Source: Prochloron sp965198675
Lineage (GTDB): Bacteria; Cyanobacteriota; Cyanobacteriia; Cyanobacteriales; Prochloraceae
Reading direction: 5' to 3'
Length of the DNA: 64,000 nt
Assembly: GCA_965198675.1 (NCBI GenBank)
Contig: OZ240666.1
Coordinates: 620,001 to 684,000, forward strand
This document shows positions 24,809 to 34,660 of this stretch, one piece after another (the first letter of the stretch is position 1; every line of letters begins with the position of its first letter). The notes below the pieces were generated by a model that saw nothing but the letters and a program-made list of their open reading frames with translations, had not been told where the DNA came from and did no database searches. The translations under genes and the position numbers were made by a program.

Positions 24809-26434
24809 ATGGCTAAATCCATTATCTACAACGACGAAGCCCGTCGCGCCTTAGAAAAAGGCATCGATCTGTTGACTGAATCCGTAGCCGTCACCCTGGG
24901 TCCCAAGGGGCGGAACGTAGTGCTAGAAAAGAAATTTGGCGCTCCTCAAATCGTCAACGATGGCGTTACCATCGCCAAAGAAATTGAACTGGAAGAAAAC
25001 ATCGAAAACACCGGGGTGTCCTTAATACGTCAAGCAGCATCCAAAACTAACGATGTTGCTGGAGACGGGACTACTACTGCTACAGTTTTGGCTCACGCTA
25101 TTGTTAAAGAAGGATTGCGGAACGTTGCCGCAGGAGCAAACCCCATTTCCCTCAAGCGGGGGATCGACAAAGCGACGGAGTTCTTGGTGGGCAAAATTGC
25201 TGATCACGCCAAGCAAATAGAAGATGCCAAAGCCATCGCCCAGGTGGGAGCCATTTCCGCAGGTAATGACGAAGAAGTGGGCAAGATGATTGCCGACGCC
25301 ATGGACAAAGTGGGCAAAGAAGGGGTTATCTCCCTGGAAGAAGGCAAATCCATGACCACGGAATTGGAAATTACCGAGGGTATGCGCTTCGATAAGGGTT
25401 ATATTTCCCCCTACTTCGTTACGGATTCAGAGCGAATGGAAGCCTTATTAGAAGAGCCTTTCATCCTCATTACCGACAAGAAAATTACCCTGGTACAAGA
25501 CTTAGTTCCCGTGCTGGAGCAAGTAGCCAGACAGAGTAAGCCCTTAGTAATTATCGCTGAGGATATCGAGAAAGAAGCCCTGGCTACCCTAGTAGTGAAC
25601 CGTCTGCGGGGAGTACTCAAAGTGGCTGCTGTCAAAGCTCCCGGTTTTGGCGATCGCCGCAAAGCGATGCTGGAAGATATTGCCGTTCTCACTGGCGGTC
25701 AGGTCATCACCGAAGACGCTGGTCTGAAGCTAGAGAGCGCCAAACTCGATGTGCTGGGCAAAGCCCGCCGCCTCACTATTACTAAAGACAATACCACCAT
25801 TGTGGCGGAGGGGAATGAAGCAGCAGTGAAAACTCGCTGCGACCAAATTCGCCGTCAGATGGACGAAACCGACTCTTCCTACGACAAAGAGAAACTGGAA
25901 GAGCGTCTCGCCAAACTAGCTGGCGGGGTAGCTGTGGTTAAAGTAGGTGCAGCCACAGAAACGGAAATGAAAGACCGCAAGCTGCGCCTGGAAGATGCCA
26001 TCAACGCTACGAAAGCAGCAGTAGAGGAAGGTATCGTTCCCGGTGGCGGAACCACCCTAGCTCACCTAGCACCGGAACTGGAAAACTGGGCCACCAGCAA
26101 CCTGAAAGATGAAGGTTTGACTGGGGCAATGATTGTAGCTCGTGCTTTAACCTCCCCTCTCAAGCGTATTGCTGAGAATGCCGGTCAAAATGGAGCTGTC
26201 ATTGCCGAACGAGTGCGGGAAAAAGAATTCAATGTGGGCTACGATGCCGCTAATAATGTCTTTGTAGATATGTTTGCAGCTGGTATTGTGGATCCTGCGA
26301 AAGTAACTCGTTCCGGCCTGCAAAATGCCGCTTCCATCGCTGGTATGGTTCTGACTACCGAATGTATCGTCGTGGATAAGCCAGAGAAAGAAAAAGCTCC
26401 TGCCGCTCCTGGTGGTGGTGACTTTGACTATTAA
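24809..26434 (+). CDS. groEL: Chaperonin GroEL
   Basis: A 541-residue ATP-dependent chaperonin subunit. Motifs: LGPKGRNVVLEKKFGAPQIV, the ATP-site DGTTTATVLA, a GKEGVISLEEGKS apical segment, and the equatorial GIVPGGGTTLA. The C-terminus is the short APGGGDFDY rather than a GGM-repeat tail; with groES beside it, this is the GroEL1 type of cyanobacteria. A GGAGAC ribosome-binding site precedes ATG 24809. Expression should be HrcA/CIRCE controlled. Confidence 0.97.
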   Translation: MAKSIIYNDEARRALEKGIDLLTESVAVTLGPKGRNVVLEKKFGAPQIVNDGVTIAKEIELEENIENTGVSLIRQAASKTNDVAGDGTTTATVLAHAIVKEGLRNVAAGANPISLKRGIDKATEFLVGKIADHAKQIEDAKAIAQVGAISAGNDEEVGKMIADAMDKVGKEGVISLEEGKSMTTELEITEGMRFDKGYISPYFVTDSERMEALLEEPFILITDKKITLVQDLVPVLEQVARQSKPLVIIAEDIEKEALATLVVNRLRGVLKVAAVKAPGFGDRRKAMLEDIAVLTGGQVITEDAGLKLESAKLDVLGKARRLTITKDNTTIVAEGNEAAVKTRCDQIRRQMDETDSSYDKEKLEERLAKLAGGVAVVKVGAATETEMKDRKLRLEDAINATKAAVEEGIVPGGGTTLAHLAPELENWATSNLKDEGLTGAMIVARALTSPLKRIAENAGQNGAVIAERVREKEFNVGYDAANNVFVDMFAAGIVDPAKVTRSGLQNAASIAGMVLTTECIVVDKPEKEKAPAAPGGGDFDY

Positions 26435-26471
26435 GAACTGCTCTAACTAGGCAATTAATACGAGCGTGTGT

Positions 26472-26500
26472 GTAGGGGCACGGCAATGCCGTGCCCCTAC
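26472..26500. repeat. Perfect 29-base palindrome after groEL
   Basis: GTAGGGGCACGGCA and its complement around a single central base. A near copy lies at 6472. It could stabilise the groESL mRNA end, but it lacks a U-tract. The remaining bases to 26747 show no gene. Confidence 0.7.
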
Positions 26501-26744
26501 TTGTGCGCTATATAGCGCTACGCGCGGGTTGGTCTGTCGGGGTACGGGATTCGGGGAAGAGAAAAGCCTTACGGGACGCTCCCATTAGGAAAAAACAGCT
26601 TTAATCAGATATCTTTAACTACCTTTAGTCTTCTGGTAGCCAATTTTCTGCCAAAACTAACTCTAGAGAATAGGGACAAGGGTTGGGAAACAACGACATA
26701 TCCATATTGGTTTGCTTGGCAGCAGTACGACGGGCACGAGTTTG

Positions 26745-26775
26745 ACATACTCCCACGGCTGAAGCCTGTGGGATT
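26745..26775 (-). repeat. IS200/605-type end hairpin after tnpB
   Basis: GACATACTCCCACGGCTGAAGCCTGTGGGA forms a short imperfect hairpin just past the tnpB stop, as at IS200/IS605 right ends. A similar stem, ACTCCCCGCACTGAAGATGC, is at 28796 and a partial one, CCCACGGCTGAAGCACGG, at 28249. Confidence 0.5.
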
Positions 26776-26780
26776 CTCAT

Positions 26781-27972
26781 TCATTCCAGGTTGCTAACGA
26801 GACTGCTTACTTGCTCTGGTTTCCCATCACAAGCAGAGGCAGGACTCTCCCCTGGCGTTCCCCCCGTGCCGGGGGCAGTTTCCCCATGCCCTAGGGTACT
26901 GTTGAGATCATGACCTAGAATGCTCATTCCCTTCTGCAAGATATTGAGGGCCGCATTTGTATCACAGCAAATCTCAATCTTGCAGCTAGGGCAACTATGC
27001 GTTCTCGTACTGAGCGATATCTTAACCCGAGGACCACAGTAAGAGGAATCCAGAGATGTGAAGTAAGGCGAAACAGCCACAACTGCTTTATCCCAGATCT
27101 GACCGTAGTAGTTTAACCATTGGGTGAATTGATACCAACTGGCATCAGAGATTGACTTTGCTAAATGGTGGTTCTTCACCATATTCCGAATCTTCAGATC
27201 CTCGTAGACAATCACATCGTTAGAGTGAACTACGCACCGAGCGGTCTTAATTGCCCAGTCTTTACGCTGTCTTTGAATCTTTAGATGAGCTTTACCTAAT
27301 CTAATCCTGGCTTTGTGGTAGTTGCTTGATTCTTGCTCTTTGCCTTTCACAAACTTTCTCGAGAGTCGCCGTTGCAGTTTCTTGAGTCTGCGTTCAGCCC
27401 GTCTCAAGTATTGAGGATAGACAACTGCATTATCATTCTGGTTTTTGTAGAAGTACTTCAGCCCCAAGTCAATCCCAACCACATCACCTGTGTAGTTACC
27501 TTTCTCCTTCCGGTTGGCATCAAAACAGAACTGAGCGTAGTAGCCATCAGATCTCCTGATAACTCTCACCCGATTGATCTTGAGTCTGAATAAATCTTCC
27601 CTGGTTTCCTGATTACAGAATAGGGAGAACTCTCCAGCTTCAAAACCATCTGTGAATATGATGCTCAGGCAATCATCAGCCAGTTTCCAGCCAGTTGTCT
27701 TGTACTCTACAGACCGACAGTGCTTTTTGAATTTGGGAAATCCCTTCTTCTTTGCACCTTCCTTGCAACGGCGATAGAAGCTAGTTATCGAATTCCAAGC
27801 ACGTTCGGCGCTGGCTTGACGAGCCATAGAGTTTAACTTTTTGGCAAACGGGAACTCTTCTGCGAGCTGCTTGCAAAGCTTAGACAGTCTTGCTTTATTG
27901 GTTCCGTGATTGTCCATCCAGAATCTAACAGCCTTGTTTCTGATGAACTGGGCTGTTCGTATAGCTTCGTCT
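26781..27972 (-). pseudogene. tnpB: TnpB (IS200/IS605 OrfB) RNA-guided nuclease, N-terminally truncated
   Basis: A RuvC-type TnpB. The three catalytic acids are visible: GIDLGLKYF, VYEDLKIRNM and CCDTNAALNIL. The zinc ribbon is damaged: the family's first CxxC pair reads DSSYCG, with one Cys replaced by Ser, while THSCPSCK keeps the other pair. The frame opens at about 27972, right after the repeat with CAGTGACCAGG, and begins DEAIRTAQFIRNKAVRFWMD, so about 15-20 N-terminal residues are missing; the first ATG (27917) is internal. The C-terminal tail is normal for the family. No tnpA lies next to it. Activity is doubtful. Confidence 0.8.
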
Positions 27973-28110
27973 CAAACAGTGACCAGGACGCCAAGGGCGG
28001 TTGCTTCGCAATACCAGTTACCAGTCCTGCTCAGGCCAGGCTTTGCCTGAGCAGGCAGGCGTCTGGTGGGGGGGTGGGTTGACTGGTACCATGGTACGTG
28101 GTCACTGCAT
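27973..28110. repeat. MITE-like element with CAGTGACCA ends
   Basis: Bounded by CAGTGACCAGG at the left and CGTGGTCACTG at the right, a 9-10-base inverted repeat. It contains palindrome family A and a CTGCTCAGGCCAGGCTTTGC inverted repeat. It abuts the truncated 5' end of tnpB. Confidence 0.5.
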
Positions 28111-28335
28111 AACTGCTAATGCTCTGTATTGAGTGTTAGACCCTAATAGTAGCTTGGCTTCTCTTACTAGCATTCTTCTATTTTACCACAATTTGCTGGA
28201 TAAACTTATAGTGCCAAGGATAACTTCACGCCACCGGCCGCTCTGGATCCCACGGCTGAAGCACGGGGGCGTTGAGCGGAGTTATCTGTCAAACCTTGAC
28301 GGCGCTTTACGCGCCGCGCTACATCCCACCCTTGT

Positions 28336-28680
28336 TCATAGGTGGGCTTTGCGCGGGAATCTGTAACTCTCTTCAAGTTTTTCTGCGGGATAATTTCTCA
28401 GACTGGGACTATCTTCAATGGCTAATGCGATTTGAGTACGAGCATCGGTTATGGAGTCTAGCCAGCTATCTGAGCGACGCTGGGGCTGATATTGCCACTT
28501 GAGCAAATGCAGTAAGAGACGAGTTAGTTGACTACTGAGCAATCGCCGTTCACTCTTGCCCAAATCTTCAATCTCCTCAATCAGGTGTACTACATCAATT
28601 TCATGCCAACGCTGCTCCCTTAGAAGCTGAGCGGTTTTATCAATCCACGAATTGAAGTCTGCCAAATAGGTATCACTCAT
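28336..28680 (-). pseudogene. DUF29-family protein, C-terminally truncated
   Basis: A 114-residue DUF29 protein, common in cyanobacteria and of unknown function: YLADFNSWIDKTAQLLREQR, DVVHLIEEIEDLGKSERR, LTRLLLHLLKWQYQP and SWLDSITDAR. Family members are about 140-150 residues and continue after AEKLEESY with a conserved segment ending in the EEVL/W region; here the frame passes into a CGCGCAAAGCCCACC repeat and stops. The N-terminal 100 residues are intact. Confidence 0.7.
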
Positions 28681-29478
28681 GATTTGATTTGATGCTCACT
28701 AACAATACAGAATTATAGCGCCCAAACGCGGGTATGGGGTTCGGGGTATGGTGACAATTCTAGGTTAGCAGAGCAGATAGTGTTACTTTTGACACTCCCC
28801 GCACTGAAGATGCGGGGATTCTTATAGCAGCCCTGCATGAGGACTCTTAACGGCGTAGTCAATGCGCCGATCACGCTGCTCAAACCCGCTAAAGCCTAAG
28901 CTCTACAGAAAAAATACCCACGAAATTTGTTACACAAATTTCGTGGGAGCCCGAATCGCAGCTACGTGTTATAAAGTTGTAATAGATAGCCCTCTTTGGG
29001 CTAAACTGAAGAAACAATGAAACTTACCCCGGCGCAAGCCGAACAGGTGTGCTGGCTTATTCGGAAGTTCCTCACAAAGGACAAAGAAGTCTTGGTTCAA
29101 GGGAACTCAGCTAGACGCGGCAGGAGCCTCAGGCCATAATCTTTGATTTGGCGTGAGAGGAATGCCGCGCCCGAGTTCAAATATTAATTGAACGTGAGCG
29201 CGGCAGTCCCCACCCGTAGGATGCGTTAGCTGTCGTAGGATGCGTTACTAGCCGTAAGTAGTAGCAACAATACAAACTTTGTTGGCGTAACGCATCGTAC
29301 GTAGCAGCATCCTAAATTAAATGGGTTAGCGTAACGCATCCTACGTAAAACGCGCTCGCGTAGCGGAGCTTTGCTCTCTGACAGCGTTTTACGGGGTGGG
29401 GAAGGATAGCGCCCTGTTCTAAAATTTATCCAACCAAAAACACTTGACGTACTCAGAAATCTTTTGGTAGATTAGAAA
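28681..29478. other. Gap with hairpins and REP-like repeats
   Basis: Contains the IS605-like stem at 28796-28822, a strong 31-base hairpin at 28917-28947 (CCCACGAAATTTG arms, TTACA loop), a short reading frame MKLTPAQAEQVCWLIRKFLT near 29018 that I cannot assign, a GCGGCAGGAGCC/GCCGCGCCC inverted pair and repeat family B (29215-29345, GTAGGATGCGTTA...TAACGCATCCTAC). Confidence 0.5.
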
Positions 29479-29522
29479 ATGCGAGCAACATCATTAACAG
29501 AGCCGCTTGCCATTGAGGATGT
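29479..29522 (+). pseudogene. First 14 codons of the split R-M gene
   Basis: ATG 29479 reads MRATSLTEPLAIEDV and stops at base 2 of codon 15. Joining 29522 to 40606 restores GTC and continues YHDYIKSLRDIHATGAAV in the frame of the downstream R-M protein. The intervening 11,083 bases are the antisense group II intron array. Confidence 0.75.
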
Positions 29523-29665
29523 GTCGTGATAGGTAGACTATAGCCGGGTTTTCCCCCACGCAGTACCGGACGTACACTGTTCAAAGCATCCGGCTCCTGG
29601 TGTATCATCCTACTCCTGGCGCGTTTACTGTCGGGTAAGGCACGCTAACGCGGTTGCTTGCGCAA

Positions 29666-29861
29666 TCAGGAATCGCTTCCCTCCCCTCCCCTAAGAACCG
29701 GACGTGACAGTCTCCTATCATCCGGCTCAAGCCTCACCTCAGTCCTTACTCGCTTGGTTTTCTTAGAATGTACCTGCTTGTGGCACGATTTGTGCAGGTG
29801 CATCAGGTTGCCCTGGTCGTCAGAGCCTCCCTCCGCCACAGGTACTATGTGATGGGTTTCG
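29666..29861 (-). pseudogene. Outer group II RT, last exon (HNH domain, second half)
   Basis: Reads ETHHIVPVAEGGSDDQGNLM, HLHKSCHKQVHSKKTK, the His-Asn-His part of an HNH endonuclease, ending at a stop near 29666. Joined to 33478 it continues ...LFNGEE-I-ETHHIVP exactly. A domain V follows at 29728-29695. Confidence 0.8.
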
Positions 29862-29899
29862 ATTAGAGTCGAGGGAGGTGTTACCACCTCGCCCCTCTC

Positions 29900-29934
29900 C
29901 TACGACACCGAAGGTGCCGCCTTTGGCGTCCCGG
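29900..29934. repeat. Family A palindrome between domains V and VI of intron A
   Basis: ACACCGAAGGTGCCGCCTTT followed by GGCGTCCCGG interrupts the normally short linker between the two catalytic domains. The same unit is at 33057-33088. Confidence 0.6.
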
Positions 29935-29969
29935 ACGTGCGACTTTCACCGCATCCGGCTCAGGTATTT

Positions 29970-30752
29970 CTATGCTTTTACGGCGCGCTTCCGTAAGCCA
30001 TCCTTAACACGCAGGCGGTGTACCACCTGTGCCTGGTGACACTCACGGTGGAGACCAACTAGATTCTTACAATTCCAGTTGTTATGGTCGCCATCGATGT
30101 GGTGCAACTCCACGGTTCCATCCATCTCCATGAACAATCGGTTGCAATGCGTACACCTCCCTTTCTGCCGCTTGATAGCTTCAGCGGTCGGCCCCGTGTA
30201 TAATTTGGAATTACGGCCAACCCAATAGGTTATATTCCCATTGAAGGGTGAGGCATTACCTTTGACCATTACGTGACTATTCACTTCCCAGGATACCGAA
30301 GGGAACGCTTTGTCCACCTGCATCTTTGTGAGCTGGCGTTTTGCTGCTCCCTTCTTCATCGCCTTACCTTTAATGGCCTGACGACGGGCTTTCTCAGCCT
30401 CCTTTTGGTCTTGCCTGCGCTTTTCCGCCCTTAGTTTGTGCCATACCCATTGGCTCAGTGACCATAGATTGTGTTTGTTCATGTCGCAGAACTTATGGTA
30501 ATTCCTCCAGCCACGAACCTGGCTTTCTATCTTATTTAGTCGAGCTTCTGTGCTCAACTTTTTGTTCTTCCAGGTCTTTTTAACTTTGGCCTTTATGTCC
30601 GCATAGTTCTTTTGGCTCGGTGTGGTCTTAAATGTTCCCTCTGAGTTAACGCGAAAGCGCCATCCCAGGAAATCAAATCCTTCCGTTGCCTTCCTTGTCT
30701 CAGTCTTATCTTCGTTTATCCTTAGCCCTCTGGAATGCGAGAAATTCGTCAA
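29970..30752 (-). pseudogene. RT1 C-terminal part: maturase and HNH domains
   Basis: Reads RGLRINEDKTETRKATEGFD, FLGWRFRVNSEGTF (RT7), the maturase region with WRNYHKFCDMNKHN and an HNH domain CTHCNRLF...ELHHIDGDHNNW..RECHQ. It is in a different frame from the polymerase part; the shift is at about 30742, where GCATTCCAGAGGG carries one extra base compared with the expected FLA-x-RGLRI. An intact RT/maturase would need this base removed. Confidence 0.8.
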
Positions 30753-31451
30753 TATCTTGCCTCAGCTTTTCGGTGTCGGCTTTTGGTTTACAGATAAAGA
30801 CCGCGTCATCCGCGTAACGTATTCCCCTTATACTTTTAGAATTATTAAACCCATTCCTTCTTCCCTTATTGTACTGTTGGGTTCTTGTAATCTGGTCTGA
30901 CCCTAGGTTCTCGAATCCGTCTAGGGCGATATTTGCCAGCAGTGGCGATATTACACCACCTTGGGGTGTCCCTTTAATGCTGGAGGGGTATTCTCCACGG
31001 ACACCAGCTTTCACTGCAAGCTTTAAACCTCGTTTGGCCTCTGTGGGTAAGACAACCTCTTTGATAATCACTTGGTGATCTATTTCATCAAAGCATTTAC
31101 TGATATCCGTTTCCAAAATCAGCTTCTCCTTACCATTTGCCTCTGAGTTTAAATTATTGAATATGAGCTTTTGTGCGTCCGCAGTACAGCGACCGGGTCT
31201 GAAGCCATAGCTTCTTGCTCCGGCGGTAGCCTCATAGGCTGGCTCTCCTGCTAACTTTAGTAGCGTTTGCCACGCCCTGTCGGCTATTGTTGGGATGCCT
31301 AATCCCCTTACTTTGCCGTTTGGCTTGGGGATGTTTACCCTTCTCAGTTGTTGGTGTCTCCAGTGGTACCAATGCTTATTCAGCCTTTGACACAGCACTA
31401 GACGCTCTCGTGTAGAGAGTGCGGTTTTTCCATCAACTCCAGGGGTCTTCT
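30706..31451 (-). pseudogene. RT1 central part: polymerase domains with YADD
   Basis: Begins KTPGVDGKTALSTRERLV and includes VNIPKPNGKVRGLGIPTIAD (RT1), SYGFRPGRCTADAQK (RT2), ILETDISKCFDEIDH (RT3), GTPQGGVISPLLANIALDG (RT4) and GIRYADDAVF (RT5, catalytic Asp pair). Residues read upstream of 31452 (as far as 31563) belong to the 3' end of intron C and are not RT. Joined to 32284 it gives VTQLNQGK-KTPGVDG, the family sequence. Confidence 0.85.
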
Positions 31452-32283
31452 GTCGTGATAGGTAGATTCTTACGAATTTTCCCCCACGCAGTACCGGACG
31501 TGCAAGTTTCCAAGCATCCGGCTCCTGGTGTATCATCCTAATCCCGGCGCGTTTACTTCCCATTATCAGTACCAGCTTTCAGGAAACCATATTAAGGTTT
31601 ACAGTCTCCTTAGATTCCAGCTTCGACGACCTTAACGATTAAACCTTAACGTTTCAAACTTATAGAGAACATTGGGTTTCAAGTTCCTGTTTCAGATTGT
31701 ATTACGTTTCACCCTCTCCTACGCCTGCAGAGCGCCGCGCCTGAGCAGGCTCCCCCCGCCATTAATCAATGCCGGGGGTAGACAGCGGACTTCTGCCGGG
31801 TTATTTCTTCCCCTGAACTTTCGTTCTAGCAGCATTCGCTTTTTAGGAGAGTCCCATCTCCCCAGGGAGTTGGTACAGATTACTCCTTTCCTACTGGCTA
31901 CGCCAGACCCTGGGTCGGTATTACTCGTTCCACAATAATTAGATTCGATTGGGTTAGGTTGCTCCATAGAACGGCAGTGTGGTGTCTAACTTTAGAGCAA
32001 GGAAATACTCTATTTCACATGTACTGCTTGCCTTTTGGCCAGAGCGTATCATTCTAGTTTTCGCTCCTCCTAATATGACGTCCCTGCAAGCTTCGCTTTA
32101 TGCTCACCTTACCAATCTTTCCCTAGCCCTCCTCAGTCCTAGACAACTTTTGGATTAGGCATTACCCTCTAGCTGTGAAACTCCAGTATTGCTACCAAAG
32201 CTCCTTGGGGTGGGAACGGGAGAGACACTCTCCATTGGGCTCAGACAGCTGAACCACTAACTACTGCGACTTCCAAGCCGCAC
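31452..32283 (-). mobile_element. ORF-less group II intron C inside RT1
   Basis: 832 bases from 5' GTGCGGCTTGGAAGTCGCAG (32283) to 3' CTATCACGAC (31452), with domain V at about 31497-31530 (GGAAAC loop). Excision joins AATCAAGGGA to AGAAGACCCCTGG, restoring RT1 codons for NQGKKTPGVDG. It has no protein gene and must be mobilised in trans. Confidence 0.85.
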
Positions 32284-32572
32284 TCCCTTGATTTAGCTGC
32301 GTTACTTGTTTGACGGCCAGAGCTTGGGCTGCACGACTCCTTAACAAGAGCCGTTGTAAGAGTTTGACCTTAACTTTCTGATTGTTCTTTTGCGCTTTGA
32401 AGATGCTCCGCTGTAACCGAAAGACCTGTTGCCGGAATCGCTTCCATGGCAAGCCTTTCCAGACATCGTCAGCTCTTAGTCTTATTTCTCTACCCCGCAG
32501 GAATACTGCAAGGTGAAGTTTTAAGTCTTTCAAACTGCGGTATTCGATTGGGGCTAGTTTAGTGACTTGCAC
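32284..32572 (-). pseudogene. RT1 N-terminal part
   Basis: MQVTKLAPIEYRSLKDLKLH..., then LPWKRFRQQVFRLQRSIFKA and LLLRSRAAQALAVKQVTQLN, the RT0 region of group II intron-encoded proteins. After NQG the frame enters intron C. A degenerate relative is the RT fragment at 46482-46960. Confidence 0.75.
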
Positions 32573-32720
32573 AATTTAAGCTCCTTTATTCGCTCTGATG
32601 ATTACTTTGGTTATCTTTTCTCTAGAAACCCTCGGGCAGTTACGCCCTCTCTTACCCTCGCTCTTCCGTTAGGCCGTTAATCAAGCGACCCCACCACCCC
32701 TGCTCAGGGGCGGCCGCCCC

Positions 32721-32788
32721 GTAGGATGCGTTAGCACACGTCTCGAGGAGTGTTTAAAGCTGACAGCTATAGCATAACGCATCCTACG
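32721..32788. repeat. Family B repeat (GTAGGATGCGTTA) in intron A leader
   Basis: A copy of the GTAGGATGCGTTAGC...TAACGCATCCTAC inverted repeat inserted in the structured leader of intron A. Other copies: 29215-29345, 34192-34303, 35978-36167, 38633-38724. Confidence 0.65.
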
Positions 32789-33477
32789 CAGGCATGTCGG
32801 GCTTGGAATCTCCTGTTTTGGTGGAAGTTGAGCGAGTTTCTACTCGTTCCGAATGAACTATTGTTACGAACCCTTGGGACTCATCCCTTGACCCATCACC
32901 AACTCAGGAATGTAAGTGCCGGAAATTAGCCTTACGAGTTTATTTCGGTGTCTCTTCTGCTCTTTAGCGGTTTGGCAGTGTCCGGTGTTAGGTCTTTTCT
33001 CAGATGATTCACGTTAAGTTATCCCGGTGTTCTCCCTATTAGCGGTGTTACAAACGACACCGAAGGTGCCGCCTTTGGCGTCCCGCTCGTCAGTTCCAGT
33101 CCCGCCCTGTTACCAGCTTCAGCCTGGTGATTAACCTCACTGTGGTCAGATAAGGATTCACGTGATTCCTTCACGGGAGAGGCTTGCTCCCACAGAGACT
33201 TGCTCCGCAAGCTTCGCTGATTGCTGACCAGCTGCTCACTCTCATAGTTCTTTCAGTTATCAAGGTTCGGTAATCACTACCTTAGGGTTTCGGAATTCCA
33301 CTTAAGTCTTCCTAATTTCCCTCGCGTTTCCCTCGCGGGTCTCGCGTTCAGGCATTGACTCGGAGGTTTGTTTTCAGCCCCTTTCGGTGGCTTAGATTGA
33401 CAATTCCGATGTCCCGGAAACCATGCCCCTGCTTATGTTTGGCTTACGCCGCGACTTTCACAGGGAACGAGCCGCAC

Positions 33478-34016
33478 ATTTCCTCACCATTGAACAAGTG
33501 TTCATGGCAAATAAGACATTTCCAATCCTGCGCGATGGCTACCTTCTCATACTTCGAGTCTTTGGCCCATCGTTTCTTACCGGTCTTGGTCTGCCGCTTC
33601 TGCCAGTATTCCTCTAATTCCAGGTCATAAGGGGAGTTGGTCCCCGCTACCTTGATATGTCTTATAATTGGAACGGACGTTATATTGTAAAGGTCATTGG
33701 TTTCCCTTTGGCCTTTCCTATCCGTTTTCTCATAGACGAATATCCAGTCTTTAACCTTCTTCTTACCTTTTTCGTAGGTAATATTGGTTCGGAAATACTT
33801 GCCTTTAACCCACTTTTTGGCCTTGTTGGGGTGCCGTCTCCTTGCCCAACGCCAGAGGTACCACCAGACCCGGTAGCCTATGTAACTGAAGGTTTGTTTG
33901 CTACATACTCCTCTGTAGTAGTTAGCAAAACCTCTGAGAAGCGGTTCAATCTTGCGGGCGACTTGCTCTGGTGATTTCGTCTTCATGCTGTCGATGGTTG
34001 CACCGACTTTCTTGCA
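33478..34016 (-). pseudogene. Outer group II RT, third exon (maturase and HNH first half)
   Basis: Reads CKKVGATIDSMKTKSPEQVA, RKIEPLLRGFANYYRGVC, YIGYRVWWYLWRWARRRHPN (maturase domain X) and WKCLICHEHLFNGEE, the CxxC part of an HNH. Excising intron B joins it to KVLEF at 37434; excising intron A joins it to ETHHI at 29861. Confidence 0.85.
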
Positions 34017-34660
34017 GTCGTGATAGGTAGACCCTTACGGCTTTTCCCCCACGCAGTACCGGACGTGCAAGTTATCCAAATCCGGCTCCTGGTGTATCAT
34101 CCTACTTCCGGCGCGTTTACTTCTCATTACTTTTGTCGGATTTCAGGTCTCATTCATTTAGGGCTTTGAGTCCGTAGGATACTAAGAAGTCGTAGGATGC
34201 GTTACTAGCCGTAAGTAGTAGCAACAATACAAACTTTGTTGGCGTAACGCATCGTACGTAGCAGCTGCCTTGGCAGAATCTATCAGCGTAACGCATCCTA
34301 CATTCCAACTTGTTCGACCTTGACGTTTGCCCTAACGCCTCAAACTTATGAACAACTTTGAGTTTCAAGTTCCAGTTTCAGATTCCAAATCTCCAGAAGA
34401 GATTGGCGTTACGTTTCACCCTCTCTTACGTCAGCTCACCCCTGCAGAGCGCCGCGCCTGAGCAGGCGGCTAGATATTTATCTATGGGTTACAGTTATAA
34501 TAGAGTCACCGAGGTAGCTTTGTCTTTCCTGCGGAGTTTTCGCTCCAAGGAACCCCATTCGCTTTTTAAGAGAGTCCTTTCTCCCCAAGGAGTTGGTTCC
34601 CATTACTGGTTTCCTACGATTTCTCGACCCTGGGTCGATATTACTCGTTCCACAATAGTT

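Larger units (their letters stand above)
29862..33477 (-). mobile_element. Group II intron A carrying an RT, inserted in the outer RT's HNH domain
   Basis: The 5' end GTGCGGCTCG (33477) and the 3' end ACTCTAAT (29862) delimit 3616 bases. Domain V is at 29930-29962 (arms GAGCCGGATGCGG and complement, GTGAAAGTC loop side). Excision joins GGTGAGGAAAT to CGAAACCCATCACAT and restores NGEEIETHHI. Repeat families A and B are inserted in the leader and between domains V and VI. It contains RT1 and the ORF-less intron C. Confidence 0.8.

Noticed and set aside
26472..26500. groESL terminator
   Set aside because: The palindrome has no T-tract and is a dispersed repeat, so terminator function is unsupported.
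31452..31563. RT1 beginning at 31563 with MGSKRAGIRMIHQ
   Set aside because: These codons are domain V/VI of intron C read through; the true RT1 N-terminus is at 32572.
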